Below are positions 1-8,927 of a stretch of DNA of 27,228 bases, one piece after another. The translations under genes and the position numbers were made by a program. The number at the start of each line of letters is the position of its first letter. The stretch's first letter is position 1. Below the pieces are notes generated by a model that worked only from the letters and a program-made list of their open reading frames with translations, was not told the DNA's origin and made no database searches. Origin of the DNA: Chara braunii (lineage: Eukaryota > Streptophyta > Charophyceae > Charales > Characeae); the NCBI GenBank assembly GCA_003427395.1, contig BFEA01000786.1, positions 95,598-122,825 on the forward strand. Reading direction: 5' to 3'.

Positions 1-480
1 ACAGCACTGTGCCGGAAACCGGGTCCAGCGTCCCTTTCTCTAGTAACATCTCGCTTCCTATGCCATTGTTCGCTTTACCCAGCCACCGCCCACCACCCGC
101 CCAACCGGATTCAGAACCACGCGGGTGAGGAGCGGGGCCCAGCACGCCTACGTAAGTCTTCCGTCCTAACAGTGGTGAGAGAACCGCCAGGATGGAGAGA
201 GAAACTGCTTGGCTACTCTTTCCGCAGGCAGGGAGCGGTTCCTGTTGGGGACTGGTACCAGCATCTTTTTTAAGCATCTTCGCAGCACATACATTGCTGT
301 TTTCCCTTGGCCATGGTCAAGTTGACATTTGAAGCGGAAGACTCCTAGATTCCCAAATGGAGCTGCAAGCGACACCCATCCCATTTACGGAGCAAGCTTA
401 TTGTTGACCGGCCATAATCTGCAGCTCCCCAATTTATTGTCACGGTGTGATCGAGGGATGTAATCCTAATTCGAAAATCC
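1..480. other. Unassigned leading region
   Basis: No gene is recognised. The frames here are short and show no domain. The only link to the rest of the window is a 23-bp exact match (14-36) to 6952-6974, inside a small dispersed repeat. The rest is GC-rich, then mixed sequence leading into the tandem repeats. Confidence 0.5.
14..36. repeat. Fragment of small dispersed repeat shared with 6952-6974
   Basis: Twenty-three bases match exactly between this site and 6952-6974 (GGAAACCGGGTCCAG followed by CGTCCCTT). The second site is the distal part of the poly(A)-tailed small repeat that ends in poly(T) at 6819. The flanks then diverge, so this is a second, truncated copy of that repeat. The family is unknown. 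Confidence 0.5.
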
Positions 481-499
481 AAAACCCCATCCAAGTAGA

Positions 500-990
500 C
501 AGAGAACAGCGCCGACAGTGGATGGGGTGCATGCACAGGCTATACACAAGGCGAGGGGAGGCATCTCCTGAAAGGCAAAGGCAAGAGAAGTAACCCCGAA
601 AAAACATAAGAAACATAGAACGAGCAGGACACACTCACAGTGTACAAAATCAGGGGAGACTGGCCCCCTGAAAAAATCCACTGTAGACCTTGAACCCTAA
701 ACCCTAAACCCCTCACCCTGAGTGGAAAAGATTCCAGTGGAAAACAGAGAACAGCGCCTACAGTGAATGGGGTGCATGCACTGGCTATACACAAGGCGAG
801 GGGAGACATCGCCCGAAAGACAAAGACAAGAGAAGTAGCCCCGAAAAAACATAAGAAACATAGAACGAGCAGGACGCACTCACAGTATACAAAATCAGGG
901 GAGACAGCCCCCCCTGAAAAAATCCACTGTAGACCCTAAACCCTAAACCCGAAACCCTAAACCCCTCACTCTGAGTGGAGAAGAGTTCAG
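500..990. repeat. 245-bp tandem repeat with CCCTAAA (telomere-type) blocks
   Basis: Two units start at about 500 and 745 with CAGAGAACAGCGCC. They run in parallel through GGGGTGCATGCA, CCCCGAAAAAACATAAG and AAAATCCACTGTAGACC into CCCTAAACCCTAAACCCC. CCCTAAA is the complement of the plant telomere repeat TTTAGGG. The units differ by scattered substitutions. This is a subtelomeric-like or interstitial telomeric satellite; only two full units are visible. Confidence 0.8.
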
Positions 991-1210
991 TGGGAAACAG
1001 CCCCACCCTGTGTAAAACGCAAAACCCCCAAACCCTGAGTGGAAGGGATTCCTGTGGAGAACCGCCCTCCCACATGAAGAGAAGGGGAAATTTTATAGAG
1101 AAGCGGAGAAATGCGTATCAGTGTTTTTTTGCAGAAAGCCCCTTAGACTCCTTAGACCCTTTAAAACCCCATGAAAACGTAAAACCCCTAACCCTCAATG
1201 GAAGGTAGAC
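991..1210. repeat. Degenerate telomere-like / satellite remnants
   Basis: The sequence continues from the 245-bp units with decayed pieces: AAAACCCCCAAACCCTGAGTGG, CTTAGACTCCTTAGACCC, and AAAACCCCTAACCCTC just before LINE A's 3' end. The phrase CTGAGTGGAAGGGATTCC repeats the unit ends at about 718 and 972. No gene is visible. Confidence 0.5.
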
Positions 1211-1467
1211 CCCTGATCGCCGAGCCGCCCGAGTCTTCCATGTGCCATCGAGTTCTTCCGACCCCTGTTCATCCTTGAGGCCGGTCCACCAAATCGCCCG
1301 CAGTCGCAGCCACGCCGGCGTCTCAGCGCTAGAAGCCGGTTGCTAGGAGGGAGATGAGAAGAAGGGAGAGGGCGATGGGAAAGGAAGACAGGACGGGCGG
1401 TTGGGGGGGGAACGGAGGCGCCCATGCAGGCTCAACCGGGGGGAAAACCAGAGGCGTGTATGGCGTG

Positions 1468-2895
1468 TCATCCCGGGAGGAGGACAAAGGAGGGGGGGTT
1501 TACTGCGAAGGGGATTTTGAAGTGGGAGTAAGGCTTAAGGGGCCATTTGTGTTCGTGAGCCCGCCAGTTTTTCCATTGGAGCTGGGAATCTTGGAGGTCT
1601 GCCATGGCTCTCCTCTGGCCGAGCCAAGTTTCAGTAAACCCGGTCGTCAGTTCCAGTTCTTTGTTTCGTTTTTGTGCTGGAGAGAGGACGGGGTCACGAT
1701 TTATTTTCAAAATCTGGGTCTTGGTCTGATCCCAGGCTGCTCTCACCCTCCCGGCGAGAAACTGGGACATGTGCTCTTTGGCATGAGCGGCGGTGAAGGA
1801 GTGCTGCTTTCTCTCAAACGAGCAGCGCATTCTCCAGGCAAGCATCAAGAGTTCGATTCGCGTTATCTGGAACAGATTCTGGTCGTAGGGAGGCCAGTCC
1901 GTCTGGGGGTTGGACGAGCTCCCAAGGAGGAGAAGTTTCGGATCCCATGGGAGTTGGGAGCCAGTAAGGACAGTCCAGGCCGCATCCCACCACCTCCAAA
2001 TTTGGGTCACCATAGGGCAACCCAGCAGACAATGTTCCAGCGTGGCGCGGGAGGGTTGGGCAAACCAATCGCAGTAACTGCAGATGGGTGAGAGGAGACC
2101 TTGCTGTTCCAGATGAGTCCTGGAGACGAGCCAATCCGGGGTGGGCAGACAACGGTACAGTATCTGCCATTGGAGGGCTCGGTGGGATGTCGGCATTATG
2201 TTCGAATAACGGGCCCATCTAAAGTCCGCCAGATCGTTCGGTTGTAGGATGGAGTCTCTCCCCCACCTTTTCTGCACGGTCTTCTCAGTCGATTGCTTTT
2301 TGTGTATGACCCGGTAACCCCGTTTAACCGAGTAATCCCATAGTTTCAGCGGCGGGGCAGTACCGCGGCAGGGCCACTCCCACTCTGCTGGGTCGAAGGG
2401 GAGGGCTGCGATAGGGGAAGAGGGTCGGAACACAAAAAGGGACCGGTCCATCCCTTCTATCACCCGCACTCTGACTAAGCCCGCCCAATTGTGGACAGTG
2501 TCCCGATCGTGGTTTCTTTGCAAGGCAGAGCATGAGGCACCCGAGGAGGTTATATCGTATGCTTCCAGGCGGGCCGTCGAGGATGTCACGTTTGTCACCT
2601 TGCTAACGAGGCGGGAAGGGCCAGTTCGGGGCCAGCGAACAACCCAATCCCCTTTTTCAATGGTGGGCCCTTTTTTCAGGGGCGGAATCCACGCCAGGGG
2701 TATCGCTTCCCGGAGCTGTTCCAGCTTTTGCTCTCTGTGCCTGACATAGCGCAGTTCGTCTTTCATTTGATCAGCTGTCTTCCATGTTCCCCGTTGGAGG
2801 TCCAAAAATCCCTTTGGCGACCCATTGTTTCCACGGCGAGCGTTTGAAAAGGTGGAAAGGATTCCCTTGGTTGTCGCGGATGTGGGGGTTGCCAA
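1468..2895 (-). pseudogene. LINE A ORF2 C-terminal part with zinc-binding domain
   Basis: An open frame of 475 codons. Real homology begins about 30 codons in, at LDLQRGTWKTADQM, after the frameshift near 2805. Recognisable blocks are GDWVVRWPRTGPSRLV, FDPAEWEWP, RALQWQILYRCLPTPDW and a zf-RVT-type zinc cluster CSYC...HCLLGC, followed by a Trp-rich tail. In plant LINEs this C-terminal domain is thought to bind nucleic acid. The same blocks occur in LINE C at 7505-8449. Non-functional alone because the RT is missing. Confidence 0.8.
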
Positions 2896-3600
2896 ATAGC
2901 AGCTGTCTCACTATCTCATGCCAACGCAGGGGAGGGGAAACATGTTGAGGGCCCATATGTCTCCAGAGATTGACCATATTGGACCACAGCGGGTCGTTGA
3001 TCGCTTCCCTTCTCGTTTGGGCCCGCTCAGGGGGCAGGGTTGTTGGCAGATTTGACCCAGGGATCGACCAAGCTGGGTTGGTCAACCATTGCAGCGGGTG
3101 AATTTCCCTTTCCACAGGCGAGGCGGGAGCAAGGCCGGCAATCTGGATGTGGGCGTAAGGAGCCCACAGGACGTCATTCCCCATCAAGAGGCGGGTGAGG
3201 ATTTTGAACGACAACGCTTTCAGTTGATCTTGCGGTTCCAAGATTGCCAAACCACCCATCGAGTGTGGTTGGGCTATAGAGTCCCACGCCACTCTGGAGA
3301 GGAACGTGGGGTCATCGTGATCGTTCTTCCTCACAAAGGCTGCCGCTGCCCTCTTGAGCCTGCGAAGGTGTTTAGGCGGGATTGGCCAACATGCCGCCTT
3401 GTACCACATAGCGGAGAAGATTGCGGTGTTAAGGGCCAGCGCCCTTCCCACTATTGAGGTGTGCAGACCTCTCCACCTGGCCATTCTCTTGAGGGCCTTC
3501 TCCACCAAGGAAGCCCCATGGTCAGGCGGGGGGCCCAGTGCCGTAAGTCGCACTCCCAGTATCTCTGCTACAACCATCCCCCCCGCTTTCCTTTCCCCCA
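2805..3600 (-). pseudogene. LINE A ORF2 remnant, region between RT core and zinc domain
   Basis: About 265 codons match the LINE C ORF2 region following the RT core (ILGVRLTALGPPPDHG, then SLVEKALKRMARW, GRALALNTAIF, WDSIAQPHSMGGLAI). This is the thumb/connection part of the LINE replicase and has no catalytic residues itself. The frame is open further 5' (to 4009), but upstream of about 3580 the residues are low-complexity Gly/Glu/Arg and no longer match LINE C, so I cut it there. It loses its frame near 2805 in a run of five A (plus strand) and continues in the next entry. Confidence 0.75.
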
Positions 3601-3828
3601 TCCCCCCTTCTCTCTCCCCGTCTCCATGACCAAGCGTCCCCCCACCCCCGTCCTTATAATCTGACGCACAGGCTGATTGCGAGGCCGCTGTTGTTTTCCT
3701 CAAACACTTCATACATTTGGGGGGTGGCATCAATAGTAACTGGAATACACAAACTCTCCCCGAAGCACTGCTCCTCTTGCTCTCGCAAACTGACCGAATA
3801 GGTTGTCTTGCATACGGCCCTTGTACCA
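3601..3828. other. Short region between head-to-head LINEs A and B
   Basis: A pyrimidine-rich plus-strand tract (3590-3650, CCCCCATCCCCCCTTCTCTCTCC) is followed by unmatched sequence up to the first ATG assigned to LINE B. It may hold LINE B's 5' UTR. No gene or promoter motif could be identified. Confidence 0.35.
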
Positions 3829-4176
3829 ATGACCGACCAGCACAGGCCCGACATGGGCTGTCATAATCGTGGCGGAAAAAACTCGGAAAACCCGAGAGCC
3901 TGGGATGACAGCAAGGACAAACAAGCACACGGATCAAACAACACTCAAAAGATTGCTCGTTCTGAAAGACCTCATAATACTGACACATCTGCATCTGATC
4001 CCAGCGCAAAGGACATCGGGGCTGATGTGGTCAGGCCACTGTCTAAGGGAAAAACATCCAACCAATCTCCCCCTAAAAAACCGTGGAACGAAGTGGTTAG
4101 AGGTAGAGGTTCCATGGAGAACGACAGCCGGATCCCGGCGCAGCCAGGTGGCACCTCCCTGAATGCTGTGTTGTGA
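3829..4176 (+). pseudogene. LINE B ORF1, N-terminal fragment
   Basis: A 115-codon stretch starting at an ATG at 3829 (MTDQHRPDM). It is rich in Lys, Ser, Asn and Pro, resembling the disordered basic N-terminus of plant LINE ORF1 proteins, with basic blocks such as KGKTSNQSPPKKPW. It ends at TGA and is in a different frame from the main ORF1 body. Between 4240 and 4310 a third frame (FIAELQGKCKFGGMQ) looks like the missing join, so two frameshifts separate this piece from the next entry. Assignment rests on position and composition only. Confidence 0.45.
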
Positions 4177-6380
4177 TCCGATAATCCGGGTGACTACAAC
4201 ATGCAGATGAGGTTGGACACGATGCACCCGCTCAGATTTCATTTCGTGCAAAAAACTTCATCGCAGAGCTACAAGGAAAATGCAAGTTCGGGGGAATGCA
4301 ATACAGTCTATCATCTCCCCCCAAGCAAACGCGATTCGCAATCAGATCTACGGGGAGAACGCGATCCAATTCGTGTTTCCTAATGAAGCACTCAAATCAC
4401 AACTAAATGATAGACTCAAATGGGTGTTCGGGGTGCTGCGATCCCAAAAGATGTCGGATGAGGATGCGGCTGACCACTTCCTTATCGAATCCCCGACGGT
4501 CGAGAAGGTGAATGTCCTCACCCTCAATCTGATCGACAAAAACAACTTGCTGCGTATTCCAAATGCCCGATTCAGAGGACTCCCTGTTGCCATACAGCGC
4601 TGGAAACCCGTGAAAGCGCTCACACCGAACGACAGGAGGAATCATCTTATGGCAAATAACTATTGGGTTGAATTTAGCTTTGCACCTGTCCACATACAAG
4701 GAGAGATCCTCAAGTTGATCGAACAGATCGCCCCGATCCGTGGATTCATAAATGACCTACCTCACTTCCTGGCGAAGAGAGATGACTTCTTGCTCATCGC
4801 CGTAGACTGGCCTTCGGCGGAGCCGTTTCCACTCAGGGGAGAATGGCACTGCCACTCCGAAGGGAGAAAATTCGTCATCCCCCTCAGCCATCCACAGGAC
4901 CCCTGGTGCCACGTCTGCAAAGCAAGAGGCCACCTGTACACGGACGATGTCTGTCCGACTAACTATAGGAAGCTCCCAAAGAACCTCGTATCACAACACC
5001 CTGCGGAGCCGGACAAATGGCTGCCTGAAGACCCCAACTTGAAGGGATGGGTTTTCCGAACTATGGATGGGGGATCCACCGGCCACTGGCAGTGGGAGGG
5101 GGGACAGACTCCACAGAATACCCCCGAAGGGGTTGCGCTCCCGACACAGCAATTTCATAACCCCGGGGGGGCCCGGGGGCCTCCTCCACGGCCTCGTGAG
5201 GTCGGACTGAAGCATCCCCCGGCGAAGGTTTACCAAAAAAAAGACCGCGCAGAACCCTCGAGACGACCACATAACAGCCCACAGCCGGCGACCGCTGCCC
5301 CCAAACCGACCACTGCGACGGCAAATGACCGCCGGCCTCCAGACACACAGGATGGGACCGGTGGTGACAGGGCGAGACGTGGAGGGACACCGCAAACACA
5401 CGGCAGGCTGCAATTCAGACAGAAGCAAGGGAAACAAAAAATGCCAGCCCTGCCACAAACAGAAGAGGGTGGACCAACGGACGCCCCACAACCTGCAACC
5501 ACTTCACAAATTGAGGTGGGGGAGATAGTCGAATCTGATGATGAGACTCCTCTGCTGCGCAGAAAATCGGGGTACAGCAGGGACACAAAACCTCGATCCC
5601 CAACGCCCCACAATCATGATGGTACTGACTGCAACAATAGTGGGAAGGGAGTGGCCACAAGTGAAAACCATGACGGCACTGACTGCAACAACGGTGGGAA
5701 GGAAGACATCACAGGTGACTGCCTCATCCACCCTGTCACAAATGACGTCGACCCATTGCTGCAACAATCGAAAGTTGTTACCTTTCAGGACAAGCACGAA
5801 ACTGATGGCCCCCCCGCCGGGCCCAGCCCCCTCCTTCTGGTTGACTTCGGTCAGAAGGCTGTCCCGGGATCACGGCAGTTCCCGCCGTCAACCCGCCCTC
5901 TGCCGCTCCTCCCCAACCCACACGACATTGCTGCAGTTCATGATCTGGGGCATAAGTCAGAAGACGTAAACACCACAGACAACGGTTTCCAAAACAAAAT
6001 GGAAGGGGGGAGCTTCCCCGCTGAACCAGGGGACCGAAGCTTGGTTGTGCGGGACCATCACCTTCCGCCACCGGATCCGGGACCGCCACCCCCTCTGATG
6101 CCTGACGGCTTTGGGGCGCCCCCCCCTGACACACTCACACCGGCCAATGCCGCTCGGGATGCTCTCAAAGACAAAAACGAAGGGAAGCGCCTGCCCACCA
6201 GACCCAGAGCCCTCGCCGAGTCTGAGCACGGCCCACAGCAACTGCGACTGTGCTTGCCACCTCCTGCTAACGCCCCCAACATCGTGAGCGTGGGGAAGAT
6301 GTCGGACGACAGTCCACAGCAACAGCAATTGAGGTTGCCACCCCCTGCGGATGCTCCCCACAGCGACAGCGCAGGGGAAC
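3829..6380 (+). mobile_element. LINE B: ORF1 region of an L1-like retrotransposon
   Basis: The plus strand carries only the first ORF of a plant-type LINE. The downstream replicase ORF is missing because homology is cut at about 6381 by a PLE leader fragment. It is transcribed away from LINE A, so the two 5' sides face each other. It belongs to a different family from A and C: its ORF1 does not resemble the Gln-rich ORF1 of LINE C. Confidence 0.65.
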
Positions 6381-6391
6381 AGCTTCCATAA
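4280..6391 (+). CDS. LINE B ORF1: DUF4283-like RNA-binding protein with CCHC zinc knuckle
   Basis: About 700 uninterrupted codons. Residues 20-200 follow the layout of the DUF4283 ORF1 domain (AIQRWKP, NNYWVEFSFAPVHIQGEI, then a basic/aromatic strand region). A zinc knuckle follows with C210, C213, H218 and C225 (CX2CX4HX6C). In plant L1 elements this ORF makes the RNA-binding chaperone of the LINE RNP. Residues from about 250 are Pro/Gln/Asp-rich and low complexity, with two short internal duplications: NHDGTDCNN twice near 5615 and 5670, and LRLxLPPPAxAP twice near 6245 and 6330. The ATG at 4280 is probably not the true start, because coding signal precedes it in another frame. The last three to four codons lie in the PLE fragment beginning at 6381, so the natural C-terminus is lost. 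Confidence 0.7.
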   Translation: MQVRGNAIQSIISPQANAIRNQIYGENAIQFVFPNEALKSQLNDRLKWVFGVLRSQKMSDEDAADHFLIESPTVEKVNVLTLNLIDKNNLLRIPNARFRGLPVAIQRWKPVKALTPNDRRNHLMANNYWVEFSFAPVHIQGEILKLIEQIAPIRGFINDLPHFLAKRDDFLLIAVDWPSAEPFPLRGEWHCHSEGRKFVIPLSHPQDPWCHVCKARGHLYTDDVCPTNYRKLPKNLVSQHPAEPDKWLPEDPNLKGWVFRTMDGGSTGHWQWEGGQTPQNTPEGVALPTQQFHNPGGARGPPPRPREVGLKHPPAKVYQKKDRAEPSRRPHNSPQPATAAPKPTTATANDRRPPDTQDGTGGDRARRGGTPQTHGRLQFRQKQGKQKMPALPQTEEGGPTDAPQPATTSQIEVGEIVESDDETPLLRRKSGYSRDTKPRSPTPHNHDGTDCNNSGKGVATSENHDGTDCNNGGKEDITGDCLIHPVTNDVDPLLQQSKVVTFQDKHETDGPPAGPSPLLLVDFGQKAVPGSRQFPPSTRPLPLLPNPHDIAAVHDLGHKSEDVNTTDNGFQNKMEGGSFPAEPGDRSLVVRDHHLPPPDPGPPPPLMPDGFGAPPPDTLTPANAARDALKDKNEGKRLPTRPRALAESEHGPQQLRLCLPPPANAPNIVSVGKMSDDSPQQQQLRLPPPADAPHSDSAGEQLP

Positions 6392-6436
6392 ATTCCTCAT
6401 GCATGTGTCCACGAACCATCATACATCGTTCTTCCA

Positions 6437-6492
<56 letters not shown>

Positions 6493-6818
6493 GGATGGAC
6501 ACGACATCAAAGGTCAAGTCGAACATCACACAGAAGTCGGTAAACCAAAAATCCCGAGCACAAACGGGGATTAAAAGAAATTAGAAACCCCAATGGGGGA
6601 ATCGACGTCGAGATCATCCCCGGATACTGCCGAAAGAATAGCGCCGAAGCAGCATCAAATGGCGTGTGACACCGGCCCTCCAGGAGTCTTTGCTGGCTTA
6701 AAGACCCTAGTGGTTCTCTTGACCTTTATACTACCGAGATCCTAGAAGATAAATGCTGGGGAGTACCTTTCTGGTCTAGTCCCTGAACAAATTTTACACT
6801 GTATCTACCCAGCACTTC
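6381..6818 (-). mobile_element. PLE 5'-leader fragment, hammerhead core deleted
   Basis: Matches 19822-20313, the 5' leader of the PLE, in the same orientation. It includes the (GA)n block, AATCGACGTCGAGATCATCC and TTTATACTACCGAGATCC. On the minus strand it starts at the same base as the PLE unit (homology stops at CACTTC, 6813-6818) and is cut at 6381 before the PLE coding region. Where the PLE has its hammerhead core (20142-20178), this copy has about ten unrelated bases (ACCGGCCCTC), so no ribozyme can form. It interrupts the end of LINE B. Confidence 0.85.
6439..6490. repeat. (GA)n microsatellite inside PLE leader copy
   Basis: About 26 GA dinucleotides at the same place as the longer GA tract (19880-19959) in the complete PLE leader. 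It therefore belongs to the element, not to the insertion site. On the element's sense strand it reads as (TC)n. Confidence 0.9.
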
Positions 6819-6977
6819 TTTTTTTTTTTTTTTTTTTTTTTTTTTNAACNTCGACGGCTGGNGGNAGAGGGGGNGGTGATAAGAGCAGAGACTCCCTCTA
6901 CCTACCCACCCTTGGATGGCTCCGTTCCATTGGTGGGGAGCTGCACCTGCTGGAAACCGGGTCCAGCGTCCCTTAAC
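6819..6977 (-). repeat. Poly(A)-tailed small dispersed repeat, SINE-like (copy 1)
   Basis: Plus-strand poly(T) (6819-6845), then ambiguous bases at 6846, 6850, 6862, 6865 and 6874, then GGTGATAAGAGCA (6875-6887), also found beside another poly(T) at 24574. On the minus strand this is a short sequence ending in a poly(A) tail, directly followed by the PLE leader start. A hairpin AGAGGG...CCCTCT would present GCTCTTATCACC in its loop. Its distal end matches 14-36. A SINE or small-RNA retrocopy is inferred; no clear A/B box was found. Confidence 0.45.
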
Positions 6978-7130
6978 ATCATATACCGGAGTCAAATCCA
7001 CATGAGACACATGCGTTGAGTAGCAAACACAAAGTTATAACATATGTTAGCGGGTCATGGTATTCCTATTTAGCCATCAGTTGTCACGACCCCCGTAGCT
7101 GCCAAACAAAACTATACAAAACAAAAGACT
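6978..7130. other. Spacer with no visible gene
   Basis: AT-balanced sequence between the small repeat and the 3' UTR of LINE C. Nothing is recognised. Confidence 0.4.
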
Positions 7131-7504
7131 ATCAAGGCAGGGTCTTTGGCCTGCTACCATTGCAGCTTTCGTCCTGAAGCAGTCTATCGTCCCGACCCCT
7201 CCGTTGGCCTTGTGAGGGCTTGCCCTTCTCTGCTTTCTCCGTTACTTCATCTGTCGTGGTCGGAGGAAGCAGCCTCCTTTCCTTCGGTGTGAGCAAACAT
7301 CCACCTGTGGGGGCACACCGCTTCACGGGTTCATTCTGCAGCATATCACTGAGCTGTCGCCGCACGTGAGCTCTGAGTTCGCACCTTGGCCGGACCCTTG
7401 ACTTGTCGCCATTTGGAAGGAGCGAGGGGAGGTGAGTGGGGTGGATGGAGGTTGGGAGGGACCGGGAGGGAGGGAGTGTCGATCGGGGGAGGGATGGGGG
7501 GTGT
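7131..7504 (-). other. Presumed 3' UTR of LINE C
   Basis: About 370 bp after the ORF2 stop on the minus strand, with no further domain. A long frame overlaps it on the minus strand (7132-7722) but its residues are low-complexity Pro/Ser/Arg and overlap the better-supported ORF2 frame. Confidence 0.4.
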
Positions 7505-8449
7505 CTATGGATCGGGCGGGCGGTGTGTAACAAGGGTAAAGTTGGTTTGCAGATAGGGAACTCGAAAACAGTGGTGTGGCCTACGTTGCCATGTCTGCTC
7601 AGTCGCCCTCCACGGCTTCCAATGGATGTTGAGGCCGGCGTCCAGTTCAAAGAATTTATGGAGCGGATCCTGCCATAGTTGGAGGAAAGTTTCATAGATA
7701 GTTTGTTTGATTGTGTGATCATTCTCCTCCCTATATTGAGTTATGAAGGACTTCCATGCGTACCTGAGACCTGATGGAATGCACAGACCCGTAAGAAAGT
7801 GGAAGGCCGCATCCCACCACTGCCACAATTGGATTACCATTGGGCAGGCCAGCAGGCAGTGTTCCAACGTTGCCCTGGCCGGGGGGGTAGACCTACCGCA
7901 GTAGGCACAAATGGGAGACAACAGCCCCTTCTGTTCCATGTCCGTGTGTGAGACTAGCCAGTCCGGGGTGGGTAGGCACCGGTGTAGTATCTGCCATTTT
8001 AGGGCCCTGAGGTTCGTAGGCATGATTTCGGAGTACTTGCCCCATGGAAGCTCTGCCATTGTCCGAGAGTCGAGGGGGGAGTCCCGCTCCCATCTACGGG
8101 TCAGTGTCTGATCAATCGAGATGCTAGGACGCAAGGCTTTGTAGGCCCCTTTAATAGTGTAGTTCCAGATATGCATGGATTTTGTTCCGGGCCAGTGTCA
8201 TTCCCCCGGGTCAAAAGGCAACCTGGCCACCGGGGTTGTGGGCTCGTACACGAAAAAACCTTCGTGGTCGTCCCCGACCACTCTGACGTGCACCAATCCC
8301 ACCCAGGTTACCTGAGTGTCCAAGTTTTCATTCCGGGTGAGTTTTGCAAATCCGGCCCCTGACACCTGGGAGTCATAGGCCTCAAGTTCACTTCGCCCTT
8401 CGTTATTGTGACTAACTTTATATATGGTGAGCGGGAGGGGGAGGTCCAT
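7505..8449 (-). pseudogene. LINE C ORF2 C-terminus with zinc-binding domain
   Basis: One frame interrupted by a TGA at 8198-8200. The context is FDPGE-stop-HWPG where LINE A has FDPAEWEWP, so the stop most likely replaced a Trp codon (TGG to TGA). Downstream are RALKWQILHRCLPTPDWLVS and the zf-RVT cluster CAYC...HCLLAC, then a Trp-rich tail. It aligns along its length with LINE A at 1468-2500, with many substitutions. This end of the replicase has no catalytic site; a nucleic-acid-binding role is known for related LINEs. Confidence 0.8.
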
Positions 8450-8495
8450 ATATTTGATTACCCAGTCCCCTTTTTGCGTCCCTTCGTTATTGTGA

Positions 8496-8927
8496 CTAAC
8501 TTCTCCCTTGCATTGTTTCTGGCGGCAGTCCGGCTATCAGGGTCTGCCGCCAGGCTAGGGGGAGGACATCCCTGAGCTCCCGCACCTTCTGTCCCACATT
8601 TTTCACATATTTAAGTTTGCGTTGCAATGCCTCCACCGTGGCCCAGTCGTTCGTGAGCGAGTCCCAGAGATCTCCAACCGTGTACACTCCCCTTTTGGCC
8701 TAGGTGAGCCAAGGTGAGTTCGTTGTAAGACAAAATGGGTTGCCTTTATCGTCCAAGATGTAGGGGTTGCCAAACAAAGGTTGCCTCCATATGTCCTGCC
8801 ATCTATTGGGGGGTCGGTTCTGGTGTGGTCAGCACCTCCTCCACAGCCTCAACAAATATGGCCACATCGGATCGAGGAGGAGATCCATTCTAGCCGCTTG
8901 CTGATGGACACTGCCTCAACTGTGCTG
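8496..8927 (-). pseudogene. LINE C ORF2, frameshifted post-RT segment
   Basis: Short pieces of LINE coding sequence in different frames. One reads DPMWPYLLRLWRR, then WRQPLFGNPYILDDKGNPF (LINE A has LLFGNPHIRDNQGNPF). Another, 8496-8687, reads VYTVGDLWDSL and ALQRKLKYV. At least one internal stop and two frame changes lie here. It links the RT part and the zinc-domain part of the same dead ORF2. Confidence 0.65.

Larger units (their letters stand above)
1210..3600 (-). mobile_element. LINE A: 5'-truncated L1-like non-LTR retrotransposon
   Basis: The minus strand carries the part of LINE ORF2 downstream of the RT catalytic core, ending at a stop at 1468, then about 250 bp of 3' UTR. It is the same family as LINE C: the block GVRLTALGPPPDHG is identical in both, as is LPTPDWLVS further on. 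RT motifs, AP endonuclease and ORF1 are absent, so it is 5'-truncated in the usual LINE manner. Homology starts at about 3580. The 3' end abuts telomere-like repeats. No clear poly(A) tail is visible. Confidence 0.8.

Noticed and set aside
265-300. CATCTTCGCAGCACATACAT, slightly like the 5' part of animal U6
   Set aside because: The match is short, no other U6 boxes follow, and the window's real U6 copy has the plant-type 5' end.
1354-2091. Plus-strand frame of 245 codons
   Set aside because: It is antisense to the well-supported LINE A C-terminal coding sequence; its residues show no domain.
7132-7722. Minus-strand 196-codon frame overlapping the LINE C end
   Set aside because: Part overlaps the better-supported ORF2 frame and the remainder is Pro/Ser/Arg-rich filler in the 3' UTR.
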